NCBI GenBank assembly: GCA_966185765.1
Contig: CBIFVZ010000003.1
Span: forward strand, 62,001-126,000
Source of the DNA: CBIFVZ01 sp966185765
GTDB taxonomy: Bacteria > Pseudomonadota > Gammaproteobacteria > Enterobacterales > Enterobacteriaceae
Direction: 5' to 3'
Length of the DNA stretch: 64,000 nucleotides
The translations under genes and the position numbers were made by a program. Under the pieces are notes generated by a model. That model worked only from the letters and a program-made list of their open reading frames with translations, was not told where the DNA came from and did no database searches. Below are positions 55,161 to 63,865 of this stretch, one piece after another (within the stretch, counting starts at the first letter, position 1; the number at the start of each line of letters is the position of its first letter).

Positions 55161-55714
55161 ATGTCACTGACAGCATTTTTAATTATCCGCTGACAAAGGC
55201 GGGCGAATACCTGAGACACTCCTCCTCTCTTGTGACCAAAACTGACTAAAAGGCATCCGCTGGCATGCACTTACTCCAGCAAATGGCTGGCACTTCCCGT
55301 GTTAAATCCCACCTTGCGATAAACACACTGTGCGCATAGCAAACCCTAAAATGGTGGTTTTCGTGTTTGTTATTGATAAGCAATATCAACGATTACAGCA
55401 CACCTTATGCGCTTTTTTGCTCATTTTCCTTCCCACGGCAGAGATGTCCGGTTGTATAGCTATTTATAGACTGAGCGGTTTCAGGCGTGAATTCAGAATG
55501 GTTACCTGGATAATTGTGATAAAGCGCGAACTATTCTCGGGTGAATTGATATCTGACAATGTTCATTACCTCTTAGGAGGTAACATTCTGCGCATGAGGG
55601 AGTAGGGAGTTCATCAATAAACATCCGTTAACGGATAGCCCAGTATCACTCCTTTCTATTTTCAGGTGACGCAGTCGCGTCCCACCTTTTCCTGTAAGCA
55701 ATGAGTGTGTCGTT
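55161..55714. other. serS-dmsA intergenic region
   Basis: About 550 bp. It contains the FNR/NarL region (55546-55582) and a roughly 120-nt leader to dmsA. A 91-residue frame (55330-55605) overlaps the promoter and is not credible. The part between 55170 and 55500 shows nothing that I can name. Confidence 0.5.
55546..55582 (+). promoter_or_regulatory. FNR-like and NarL-like sites of the dmsA promoter
   Basis: TTGATATCTGACAA (55546-55559) is close to the FNR consensus TTGAT-N4-ATCAA; centring it at -41.5 puts the start of transcription near 55594 with a TAACAT -10 at 55581-55586. TACCTCT-TA-GGAGGTA (55567-55582) is an exact 7-2-7 inverted arrangement of NarL heptamers overlapping the core promoter, as expected for nitrate repression. 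In E. coli dmsABC is activated by FNR and repressed by NarL. Confidence 0.65.
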
Positions 55715-58156
55715 ATGAAACAAAATTCCCCCGACGCAATTCTGGCGGCGGAGGTTAGCCGCCGTTCGTTGGTGAAAAATACCACCTTGTGCGGACTTGC
55801 TGCCGCCAGCGGTACGTTGAGCCTGCCGTTCTCACATGGCGTCTTCGCTGCCGATAATTCGTCACAGCAGCAGCCTGAAAAAATCGTCTGGAGCGCCTGT
55901 ACTGTTAACTGTGGCAGCCGCTGCCCGCTGCGTATGCACGTGGTTGACGGTGAAATCAACTATGTCGAAACCGATAACACCGGCGATGATGACTACGAAG
56001 GTTTGCACCAGGTCCGCGCCTGCCTGCGCGGGCGCTCTATGCGCAGACGTGTCTACAATCCCGACCGTCTGAAGTACCCAATGAAGCGTGTGGGCAAGCG
56101 TGGCGAAGGTAAGTTTGAGCGCATCTCCTGGGAGGAGGCGTACGACACCATCGCCAGCAATATGAAGCGCCTGATTAACGACTATGGTAATGAATCCATT
56201 TACCTCAACTACGGCACCGGTACCCTCGGCGGTACAATGACCCGTTCCTGGCCGCCGGGCAAAACACTGATTGCACGTCTGATGAACTGCTGCGGTGGTT
56301 ATCTCAACCACTATGGCGACTATTCAACAGCGCAGATTGCTGAAGGCCTGAACTATACCTACGGCGGTTGGGCAGACGGTAATAGCCCGTCTGACATAGA
56401 AAACAGTCAGCTTGTGGTGTTTTTTGGCAATAATCCCGGCGAAACCCGTATGAGCGGCGGCGGTGTGACGTACTACGTCGAGCAGGCGCGTCAGAAGTCA
56501 AAAGCGCGCATGATAATCATCGATCCGCGCTATACCGATACCGGTGCCGGTCGTGAAGATGAGTGGATCCCGATTCGCCCGGGTACCGATGCGGCACTGG
56601 TTGCAGGCCTTGCGTATGTGATGATCGAGGAGAACCTGGTTGACCAGCCGTTCCTTGATAAATACTGCGTAGGTTATGACGAGAAAACCTTGCCCGAGGG
56701 CGCACCGGCTAATGCCAGCTATAAGGCTTATATCCTCGGGCAGGGTAACGACGGCGTAGCTAAAACGCCGCAGTGGGCCTCTGCCATTACAGGGATCCCT
56801 GCCGAGCGTATTGTGAAACTGGCGCGCGAAATTGGCACGGCAAAACCGGCTTATATTTGTCAGGGCTGGGGGCCACAGCGTCACGCGAACGGTGAGCTGG
56901 TCTCACGTGCTATCGCTATGCTGCCGATTCTGACCGGTAACGTCGGTATTCACGGTGGCAACTCCGGCGCGCGAGAAGGCTCCTACTCATTGCCGTTTGT
57001 GCGTATGCCGACGCTGGAAAACCCGGTTGAAACCAGCATTTCCATGTTCCTGTGGACCGATGCTATCGAGCGTGGCCCGGAGATGACGGCGACCCGTGAC
57101 GGCGTGCGTGGCAAAGAAAAACTCGATGTACCGATCAAGATGATCTGGAACTACGCGGGCAACTGCCTTATCAACCAGCACTCGCAGATAAACCGCACCC
57201 ACGACATCCTGCAGGATGACAAAAAATGTGAGCTGATTGTGGTCATTGATAACCATATGACCTCGTCGGCAAAGTATGCGGATATCGTGCTGCCGGACTG
57301 CACCGCGTCTGAGCAGATGGACTTCGCGCTGGATGCCTCCTGCGGCAACATGTCTTACGTGATTTTTGCCGACCAGGTTATCAAGCCGCGCTTTGAGTGC
57401 AAAACCATCTATGAGATGACCAGTGAGATAGCAAAACGCATGGGCGTGGAGCAGCAGTTCACGGAAGGTCGTACGCAGGAAGGCTGGATGCGACACCTCT
57501 ATGAACTGTCACGGGCGCAAATTCCAGGTCTGCCGGACTTTGACACCTTCCGCGCGCAGGGGATCTTTAAACAGCGCGATCCTGACGGGCATCACGTTGC
57601 TTATAAAGCATTCCGCGAAGATCCACAGGCTAATCCTCTAACCACGCCGTCAGGCAAAATTGAAATCTACTCCGCAGAGCTGGCCGAAAAAGCCGCGACC
57701 TGGCAGCTGGCAGCAGGTGATGTTATCGATCCGCTGCCGGTACACAGCTCAGGCTTTGAAAACTATGACGATCCGCTTAGCGCACAATATCCGCTGCAGA
57801 TGACCGGTTTTCACTATAAAGCACGTGCGCACTCAACCTACGGTAACGTTGATGTGCTGAAGGCGGCCTGCCGTCAGGAAATGTGGATAAATCCGCTGGA
57901 TGCCAGCCGTCGCGGTATTGCCAATGGCGACATGGTGCGCATCTTCAACGGTCGTGGCGAAGTCCGCATTGCTGCCAAAGTTACGCCGCGTATTATCCCG
58001 GGCGTTGTCGCGCTGGGTGAAGGTGCATGGTATGCGCCTGATGCGAAGGGAGTGGATCATGCGGGAAGTATCAACGTATTGACCACGCAGCGTCCGTCGC
58101 CGCTGGCGAAGGGTAATCCATCCCACTCCAATCTGGTTCAGGTTGAGAAGGCGTGA
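55715..58156 (+). CDS. dmsA: Anaerobic dimethyl sulfoxide reductase catalytic subunit DmsA
   Basis: 813 residues (E. coli 814). The twin-arginine signal is SRRSLVKNT (residues 15-23). Mature protein has the FS0 [4Fe-4S] motif in CTVNCGSRCPLR and RACLRG, and the molybdo-bis-MGD core including HYGDYS, the region carrying the Mo ligand serine. Reduces DMSO and related N-oxides with electrons from menaquinol through DmsB and DmsC. The complex faces the periplasm. Confidence 0.97.
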   Translation: MKQNSPDAILAAEVSRRSLVKNTTLCGLAAASGTLSLPFSHGVFAADNSSQQQPEKIVWSACTVNCGSRCPLRMHVVDGEINYVETDNTGDDDYEGLHQVRACLRGRSMRRRVYNPDRLKYPMKRVGKRGEGKFERISWEEAYDTIASNMKRLINDYGNESIYLNYGTGTLGGTMTRSWPPGKTLIARLMNCCGGYLNHYGDYSTAQIAEGLNYTYGGWADGNSPSDIENSQLVVFFGNNPGETRMSGGGVTYYVEQARQKSKARMIIIDPRYTDTGAGREDEWIPIRPGTDAALVAGLAYVMIEENLVDQPFLDKYCVGYDEKTLPEGAPANASYKAYILGQGNDGVAKTPQWASAITGIPAERIVKLAREIGTAKPAYICQGWGPQRHANGELVSRAIAMLPILTGNVGIHGGNSGAREGSYSLPFVRMPTLENPVETSISMFLWTDAIERGPEMTATRDGVRGKEKLDVPIKMIWNYAGNCLINQHSQINRTHDILQDDKKCELIVVIDNHMTSSAKYADIVLPDCTASEQMDFALDASCGNMSYVIFADQVIKPRFECKTIYEMTSEIAKRMGVEQQFTEGRTQEGWMRHLYELSRAQIPGLPDFDTFRAQGIFKQRDPDGHHVAYKAFREDPQANPLTTPSGKIEIYSAELAEKAATWQLAAGDVIDPLPVHSSGFENYDDPLSAQYPLQMTGFHYKARAHSTYGNVDVLKAACRQEMWINPLDASRRGIANGDMVRIFNGRGEVRIAAKVTPRIIPGVVALGEGAWYAPDAKGVDHAGSINVLTTQRPSPLAKGNPSHSNLVQVEKA

Positions 58157-58166
58157 GGAAGAGTAA

Positions 58167-58784
58167 ATGACAACTCAGTATGGTTTTTATATTGATTCCA
58201 GCCGTTGCACCGGTTGCAAAACCTGCGAGCTGGCCTGTAAGGATTACAAAGACTTAACACCGGATGTCAGCTTCCGCCGTATTTACGAATACGCGGGGGG
58301 AGACTGGCAGGAAGACAACGGTGTCTGGCATCAGAATGTGTTTGCCTATTACTTGTCTATTTCGTGTAACCATTGTGAAGACCCGGCGTGCACCAAAGTG
58401 TGCCCGAGCGGTGCCATGCATAAGCGTGAAGATGGTTTTGTTGTAGTGAATGAAGACGTGTGCATCGGTTGCCGTTACTGCCACATGGCCTGCCCCTATG
58501 GCGCGCCGCAATATAATGCGCAGAAGGGCCATATGACCAAATGCGACGGTTGCTACGAGCGCGTTGGTAACGGCCAGAAGCCGATTTGCGTGGAGTCCTG
58601 CCCGCTGCGTGCGCTGGACTTTGGGCCGATTGATGAGCTGCGCGCGCGTCACGGTACCTTAGGTGAAGTGGCGCCATTGCCATCAGCGCGTTTTACGAAG
58701 CCGAATATTGTCATTAAACCTAATGCTAACAGCCGCCCATGCGGGGATAAAACCGGCTATCTGGCGAACCCGAAGGAGGTGTGA
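58167..58784 (+). CDS. dmsB: DMSO reductase iron-sulfur subunit DmsB
   Basis: 205 residues, as in E. coli. Four cysteine clusters: CTGCKTCELAC, CNHCEDPACTKVC, CIGCRYCHMAC and CDGCYERVGNGQKPICVESC. Carries electrons from DmsC to DmsA. Starts 10 bp after dmsA. Confidence 0.97.
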   Translation: MTTQYGFYIDSSRCTGCKTCELACKDYKDLTPDVSFRRIYEYAGGDWQEDNGVWHQNVFAYYLSISCNHCEDPACTKVCPSGAMHKREDGFVVVNEDVCIGCRYCHMACPYGAPQYNAQKGHMTKCDGCYERVGNGQKPICVESCPLRALDFGPIDELRARHGTLGEVAPLPSARFTKPNIVIKPNANSRPCGDKTGYLANPKEV

Positions 58785-58785
58785 G

Positions 58786-59640
58786 ATGGGAAGTGGATGG
58801 CATGAATGGCCGCTGGTCATCTTCACCGTGCTGGGCCAGTGCGTAGCCGGGGCGGTGATTATTATCGGCATTGCGTTGTTATCAGGTGGCCTGAGCGATG
58901 CACAGCGCCGCAGTGTGGAGCGCAGCATGATTGTGCTGTGGGTACTGATGGGCATTGCTTTTATGGCCTCAGTCGCACACCTGGGTTCACCGCTGCGTGC
59001 GTTTAATTCGCTTAATCGTATCGGCCAGTCCGGTTTGAGTAATGAAATTGCGGGTGGCTCGTTGTTTTTTGCCGTCGGTGGCTTCTGGTGGCTGCTGACA
59101 GTCATTAACCGCATGCCTGCTGTGCTGGGTCGTATAGGGCTTGTCGCGACAATGGTATTGGGCGTGGTATTTGTCTGGCTAATGAGCCGTGTGTACAGCA
59201 CCATTGAGACCATTCCGACCTGGAATACGCTCTGGACGCCAGTCGGCTTCTTCCTGACGATGCTTATCGGCGGGCCTCTGCTTGGTTACCTGCTGTTGCG
59301 TACAGGCGGTGTTAAAGACCGCCGTTTGAAGCTGCTGGCGGTGGTGGCGCTGGTCCTCAGCGTGGTTGCCGTTATCCTGCAGAGCGCCTCGTTGCCGGGT
59401 ATCTCCAGCTCCGTTGCTCAGGCGAGCGCGCTGGTGCCAGATTATGGCATGCTGGTGGCGCTGCGTGTGGTATTACTCGGTGGCGCACTGGCGCTGTGGA
59501 TTGTGCCGCAAGTAAAAGGTCAGCAGCCGGGACTGGCTGTGCTGTCAGTTGCTTTCCTGATGGTGCTGGCTGGTGAATTCATTGGCCGTGGCATTTTCTA
59601 CGGGCTGCATATGACCGTTGGGATGGCTATCGCCGGATAA
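58786..59640 (+). CDS. dmsC: DMSO reductase membrane anchor subunit DmsC
   Basis: 284 residues from ATG 58786 (E. coli 287); the open frame extends into dmsB but the conserved start is MGSGWHEWPLV. Eight membrane helices. Oxidises menaquinol and anchors the DmsAB dimer. Confidence 0.96.
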   Translation: MGSGWHEWPLVIFTVLGQCVAGAVIIIGIALLSGGLSDAQRRSVERSMIVLWVLMGIAFMASVAHLGSPLRAFNSLNRIGQSGLSNEIAGGSLFFAVGGFWWLLTVINRMPAVLGRIGLVATMVLGVVFVWLMSRVYSTIETIPTWNTLWTPVGFFLTMLIGGPLLGYLLLRTGGVKDRRLKLLAVVALVLSVVAVILQSASLPGISSSVAQASALVPDYGMLVALRVVLLGGALALWIVPQVKGQQPGLAVLSVAFLMVLAGEFIGRGIFYGLHMTVGMAIAG

Positions 59641-59682
59641 CGCGGATACCGTCTTTTCATATGGCAGCAGTGCCTGATTCAT

Positions 59683-59707
59683 GCCCCGCATACGCGGGGC
59701 GTTTTTT
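59683..59707 (+). terminator. Terminator of dmsABC
   Basis: GCCCCGC-ATAC-GCGGGGC stem followed by GTTTTTTATT. Confidence 0.93.
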
Positions 59708-59967
59708 ATTTCAGTCCCGGTTTATGCATCGAGAAATGTCTTTCTTTCGATGAAATTTTTCGTGCGAGAATAGCGGGTGAATTGTTATAAATAACCTTGT
59801 ATATCAATTTACTCCGCTTTTTATTGCGCTGCTGTTGAAGCATGAAGATAAGTATTTCAAATCGACACGCGGCAAATCGTGCTTAGTGCTAAATGAGCCT
59901 GATTGACTTTGCCTTTGCCAGTGGCATGATTCGCACAATTTCCTCTCATCCTCACGGTTATAAACTC
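59708..59967. other. dmsC-ycaD gap lacking ycaC
   Basis: About 260 bp. K-12 has ycaC on the minus strand between dmsC and ycaD; it is not present. The region has no recognisable gene and serves as the ycaD promoter region. Confidence 0.55.
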
Positions 59968-61116
59968 ATGTCTGTCTGGACCCGGCCAGTGCTCCTTCTG
60001 CTCTGTGGCCTGTTTTTGCTGACTCTGGCTATAGCGGTAATGAACACGTTGGTACCGCTGTGGCTTGCTCATGACCGCTTGCCAACCTGGCAGGTGGGAA
60101 TGGTCAGCTCGTCTTATTTCACCGGCAACTTGGTGGGCACCTTACTCACGGGTGCGCTTATCAAAAAAATGGGTTTCAATCGTAGTTACTATCTGGCCTC
60201 GATTATTTTTGCTGTGGCTTGTGCGGGCCTCGGGCTAATGCAGGGTTTCTGGAGCTGGTTTGCCTGGCGTTTTATTGCTGGTGTTGGCTGCGCCATGATT
60301 TGGGTGGTGGTAGAAAGCGCGCTGATGTGCAGCGGCACCTCGCGCAACCGTGGCCGTTTGCTGGCGGCGTATATGATGATTTATTACTTCGGCACGGTAG
60401 CCGGTCAGCTTTTGATAAGTAAAGTGCCAACCGGGCTTATGAATGTGCTGCCGTGGGTGACGGCAATGGTGCTGGCAGCGGTGCTGCCGCTGCTGTTTAC
60501 GCGCATCGTTAACGCACAAAGTGAAACCAGCGAATCTACTCACATGTGGGCAATGCTGCTGTTGCGCCAGGCAAGGTTGGGCGTTAACGGCTGTGTGATT
60601 TCCGGCATTGTGCTTGGTTCTCTCTATGGCCTGATGCCGTTGTGGCTTAACCACCAGGGCATTAGTGATGCACATATTGGCTTCTGGATGGCGGTGATGG
60701 TCAGTGCGGGGATTGTCGGACAGTGGCCAATAGGTCGCCTGGCGGATCGCTACGGGCGTCTGCTGGTGCTGCGTGTGCAGGTGTTTGTCGTAATTCTTGG
60801 CGCACTGGCAATGTTGAGCGACGCGGCGATGGGGCCTGCGTTATTTATCCTGGGGGCGGCGGGTTTTACACTTTATCCGGTTGCGATGGCCTGGGCATGT
60901 GAAAAAGTCGGGCAACACCAGCTGGTGGCGATGAACCAGGCGCTGTTGTTAAGTTACACCATTGGTAGTCTGCTTGGCCCGACACTAACGTCTATGCTGA
61001 TGCAGAACTACTCTGACGATTTACTGTTTGTGACTATCGCCAGCGTGTCGTTCATCTATTTAATAATGCTGCTGCGCAAAGCAGGCCAGCATCCGACCCC
61101 GGTGGCTCATGCGTAA
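59968..61116 (+). CDS. ycaD: MFS transporter YcaD
   Basis: 382 residues from ATG 59968, exactly the E. coli length; the frame is open 75 bp upstream but that part is not conserved. Twelve membrane helices and an MFS motif in GRLADRYGRLLVLRV. Substrate unknown. Core segments such as GVGCAMIWVVVESALMCSGT match K-12. Confidence 0.95.
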   Translation: MSVWTRPVLLLLCGLFLLTLAIAVMNTLVPLWLAHDRLPTWQVGMVSSSYFTGNLVGTLLTGALIKKMGFNRSYYLASIIFAVACAGLGLMQGFWSWFAWRFIAGVGCAMIWVVVESALMCSGTSRNRGRLLAAYMMIYYFGTVAGQLLISKVPTGLMNVLPWVTAMVLAAVLPLLFTRIVNAQSETSESTHMWAMLLLRQARLGVNGCVISGIVLGSLYGLMPLWLNHQGISDAHIGFWMAVMVSAGIVGQWPIGRLADRYGRLLVLRVQVFVVILGALAMLSDAAMGPALFILGAAGFTLYPVAMAWACEKVGQHQLVAMNQALLLSYTIGSLLGPTLTSMLMQNYSDDLLFVTIASVSFIYLIMLLRKAGQHPTPVAHA

Positions 61117-61132
61117 TGGCAGCACCCGAAGG

Positions 61133-61161
61133 AAAAGCCTGTCATGGTGACAGGCTTTTTT
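61133..61161. terminator. Bidirectional terminator between ycaD and the hydrolase gene
   Basis: 12-bp stem AAAAGCCTGTCA/TGACAGGCTTTT with a run of T on the right and A on the left. Confidence 0.9.
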
Positions 61162-61172
61162 GTGGGTAGGCG

Positions 61173-62237
61173 TTATTGCTTGAACAAGAATGAAGACAGG
61201 GCGTTGATGACCTCTGTTGCGCTCTCTTCGGTCATCCAGTGGCCGGTGTCTGGCAGAATAATGCCGGTAAACTGTGCCGGGTCGGCGACAAATCGTGACT
61301 TCATCTCTTTGACCAGCACGTCGTTAACGCCTTTGGCGCCAGTTAGTGCCATTGAAGGAATACGCAGCGTTTTGCCCGCAGCAAGCAGAGCTTCATTCTG
61401 GTAAACAGAGTCCGCATGAGATTTGTAATAGCCAAATGCCGCATGCAGTTTTTCGCGGGTTGAATATGGCTCGATAAGCTCACTCAATAATTCAGGGGTG
61501 AAAATCTCTTTTTTGCCCGCATAGGTTTTAATGAAATATGAGAAAAACAGCGAAGGATCTTGGGCAATTTGTTTTTCTGCAATGTCACCGAAGCTGAAAT
61601 AGCCAAAGTGCCATCCCAGTCCCGGACCGGCCGGCGTGTAGCCTGGATAGGTGAACATGGCTTTATCAGGAACAGGAGAGTCCATAAAAACGGCTTTTTT
61701 GATATAGCTGCCCTGGTTGTTGGCAACCAGCGGATAAGAGGCCGAGTTCCCCAGATCGTGGCTGACGTAATAAATCTCTTTGATGTCAGTAATCTGTTTG
61801 ATGGCCGCAAGCAGAATGCGAGAGACATTTTCTGCTGAATAATCCTCACTGGCTATTGGCGCAGACTGTCCCAGCCCTGGCAAGTCGATAGCGATGACCT
61901 TATTATTGGCTTTGAATTCCTCCATCACTGGTTCCCACATTTTCCAGGTGGAACCGAATCCGTGGATGAAAATAATCGGTGTACCGCTGTCACCGCCTTC
62001 AACATAATGCAGACGTTGGCCATCAACATTGATGAACTTGCTGGTCAACCCCTGGGCTACAGCATACTGGCCGCGTTTTTGCGCTTTGACCTGGTCAAAC
62101 TGCTGTTGGGAGACCTGCGCTGGCGTATCAATCGATTTGAGATTCGGGTCATACTCTGCACGTGCGGTATGGGTAGTGGTCAGGCTTACGGCTGTTGCGA
62201 TAAGGGCGCTCAGGAGTGCAGGCTTTATTTTCATCAT
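61173..62237 (-). CDS. Exported alpha/beta-hydrolase, epoxide-hydrolase-like
   Basis: About 354 residues from ATG 62237 (ATG 62234 also possible), preceded by AAAGG. A clear Sec signal peptide (MMKIKPALLSALIATAVSLTTTHTARA, cleavage after ARA) marks a periplasmic protein. The alpha/beta-hydrolase fold shows the oxyanion HGFGSTWKMW motif, an Asp nucleophile in VSHDLGNSAS and the catalytic histidine in LPDTGHWM; Asp at the nucleophile elbow points to epoxide hydrolase or dehalogenase-like chemistry, not an esterase. Divergent from a TetR regulator that probably controls it. Not part of the K-12 gene order here. Substrate unknown. Confidence 0.85.
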   Translation of the reverse strand: MMKIKPALLSALIATAVSLTTTHTARAEYDPNLKSIDTPAQVSQQQFDQVKAQKRGQYAVAQGLTSKFINVDGQRLHYVEGGDSGTPIIFIHGFGSTWKMWEPVMEEFKANNKVIAIDLPGLGQSAPIASEDYSAENVSRILLAAIKQITDIKEIYYVSHDLGNSASYPLVANNQGSYIKKAVFMDSPVPDKAMFTYPGYTPAGPGLGWHFGYFSFGDIAEKQIAQDPSLFFSYFIKTYAGKKEIFTPELLSELIEPYSTREKLHAAFGYYKSHADSVYQNEALLAAGKTLRIPSMALTGAKGVNDVLVKEMKSRFVADPAQFTGIILPDTGHWMTEESATEVINALSSFLFKQ

Positions 62238-62380
62238 ATCTACCTTTAACGGGTATAAAATCGAGCGAATGACCAGCTTGCCGGGCAGGGCAAATGCGCT
62301 GGATGTGTCGCTCAACGGCTACTTTACATAAGCAGGTAATACCGGAGTGCATTAGGCAGAAAAGACCCGGCCATCTTTTC

Positions 62381-62448
62381 TGTAGTGAACGATACATAAT
62401 GTGATATTCTGGTGTCAATTTATTTTGTAGTGATCGATACATAAAGTG
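62381..62448. promoter_or_regulatory. Two direct repeats, probable operators of the divergent TetR regulator
   Basis: TGTAGTGAACGATACATAA (from 62381) and TGTAGTGATCGATACATAA (from 62426) differ at one base and are 45 bp apart. The first covers the likely -10 (TATCGT, 62389-62394) of the minus-strand hydrolase promoter, whose -35 is a perfect TTGACA at 62413-62418. The second covers the ribosome site of the plus-strand regulator gene (ATG 62456). This layout lets one repressor shut both genes. Confidence 0.75.
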
Positions 62449-62455
62449 GTGTTAT

Positions 62456-63055
62456 ATGACTAAAGCAACGGCAACCCGTGGAAGGCCCCGCTTTTTTGAC
62501 AGGGATGCGGCTTTGCATAAAGCAATGGACGTGTTCTGGCTGTATGGCTACGAAGGAGCGTCGCTTTCTTTGTTAACTGCAAGTATGGGGATTAAACCTC
62601 CCAGTCTGTATGCCGCCTTCGGCAGCAAAGAAAGGCTTTTTATGGAAGCTGTTGAACTTTACATACGCAAGTACGGCAGCTACCGGGAGATTGCGTTGAC
62701 GCAGGCAGCAGATGCCAAATCCGGTATTACAGAGCTGTTTGAGCGCACTGTGGAGCAGTTTTATGCTGAGCATATCCATAAAGGCTGTTTTGTCGTGCTA
62801 ACGGCGCTGAGTGGACCACAAGAGAGTGCCGACGTACAGCGTGTGCTCAGTGATGAGCGTCGGCGCACGGCGTTACTGTTTGAATCGCGCCTGCTGCGCG
62901 GGCAAGCTGAAGGTGACGTTGCGCAGGATGTAAACGTGCGCGTGCTGGCAGAATACTTTACGACGCTGTTTTTTGGCCTGACGGTGCAGATTCGCGACGG
63001 CGTTGATGAAGAGACGGTACGTGGGTTGGTAAAAGTGGCGATGTCGGTGATGTAA
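62456..63055 (+). CDS. TetR/AcrR-family transcriptional regulator
   Basis: 199 residues. N-terminal GRPRFFDRDAALHKAMDVFWLYGYEGASLSLLTASMGIKPPSLYAAFGSKERLF is the typical HTH of the subgroup beginning GRPRxFD; the C-terminal ligand domain is TetR_C-like (ending LTVQIRDGVDEETVRGLVKVAMSVM). It is divergent from the hydrolase gene and has two operator-like repeats upstream. Likely an autoregulated repressor responding to an unknown small molecule. No K-12 gene occupies this place. Confidence 0.85.
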   Translation: MTKATATRGRPRFFDRDAALHKAMDVFWLYGYEGASLSLLTASMGIKPPSLYAAFGSKERLFMEAVELYIRKYGSYREIALTQAADAKSGITELFERTVEQFYAEHIHKGCFVVLTALSGPQESADVQRVLSDERRRTALLFESRLLRGQAEGDVAQDVNVRVLAEYFTTLFFGLTVQIRDGVDEETVRGLVKVAMSVM

Positions 63056-63070
63056 TGCCCTGATGATGGC

Positions 63071-63099
63071 AATAAAAAAAGGCCGGTAAATTACCGGCC
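63071..63099 (-). terminator. Terminator of pflA
   Basis: GGCCGGT/ACCGGCC stem; on the minus strand it is followed by TTTTTTTATT. Confidence 0.88.
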
Positions 63100-63124
63100 C
63101 TGATGCGCAGGTAAGCTCAATGTA

Positions 63125-63865
63125 TCAGTACATCACTTTGTGTCCGTACTGTTCAAGAATGCCTTTTACCCGCTCCATCGTCTCTTTGGAAGGTGGCTTC
63201 ACGCCGTCAAGTTTGTACTCTTCACCCATCGCCACCCACTTATGTTTACCCAGTTCGTGATAGGGCAGTAGCTCGATTTTTTCGACATTGCCCATATCGC
63301 GGGTAAACTCGCCGAGGCGATGGGCTGAATCGTCGTCATCAGACCAGCCTGGCACCACAACATAGCGAATCCAGGTGTTAACTCCTTTCCCTGCCAGATA
63401 ACGCGCGAACTCCAGCGTACGGTGGTTAGATACTCCCACCAACAACTGGTGTACCTCATCGTTCATCTGCTTGAGGTCCAGCATCACCAGGTCGGTGACC
63501 TCCAGCAGCTCGTCAATCACCGGATCGTAGCGGCGTACAAAGCCGTTGGTGTCCAGACAGGTATGAATACCTTCTTTCTTACAGGCGCGAAACCAGTCAC
63601 GCACGAACTCGGCCTGCAGCATGGCTTCTCCGCCTGATGCGGTGACACCGCCGCCGGAGGCGTTCATAAAGTGGCGATAGGTGACAACATCCTTCATCAA
63701 CTCCTCAACTGTGATTTCCTTACCGTCGTGTGTATCCCAGGTATCGCGGTTATGGCAGTACAGGCAGCGCATCAGGCAGCCCTGAAAGAATGTGATAAAA
63801 CGGATGCCTGGCCCGTCAACGGTGCCGCAGGATTCGAAGGAGTGGATTCGACCAATAACTGACAT
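63125..63865 (-). CDS. pflA: Pyruvate formate-lyase 1-activating enzyme PflA
   Basis: 246 residues from ATG 63865 (E. coli 246). The frame continues upstream, but the conserved start is MSVIGRIHSFESCGTVDGPG. Radical-SAM cysteines C30, C34 and C37 sit in CLMRCLYC, followed by HNRDTWDTHDG. It makes the glycyl radical of PflB with S-adenosylmethionine and reduced flavodoxin under anaerobiosis. pflB should lie upstream beyond the right edge; bases 63866-64000 belong to the pflB-pflA gap. Confidence 0.97.
   Translation of the reverse strand: MSVIGRIHSFESCGTVDGPGIRFITFFQGCLMRCLYCHNRDTWDTHDGKEITVEELMKDVVTYRHFMNASGGGVTASGGEAMLQAEFVRDWFRACKKEGIHTCLDTNGFVRRYDPVIDELLEVTDLVMLDLKQMNDEVHQLLVGVSNHRTLEFARYLAGKGVNTWIRYVVVPGWSDDDDSAHRLGEFTRDMGNVEKIELLPYHELGKHKWVAMGEEYKLDGVKPPSKETMERVKGILEQYGHKVMY

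Noticed and set aside
54302..55270. 322-residue minus-strand frame opposite serS
   Set aside because: Antisense shadow; ends across the serS terminator.
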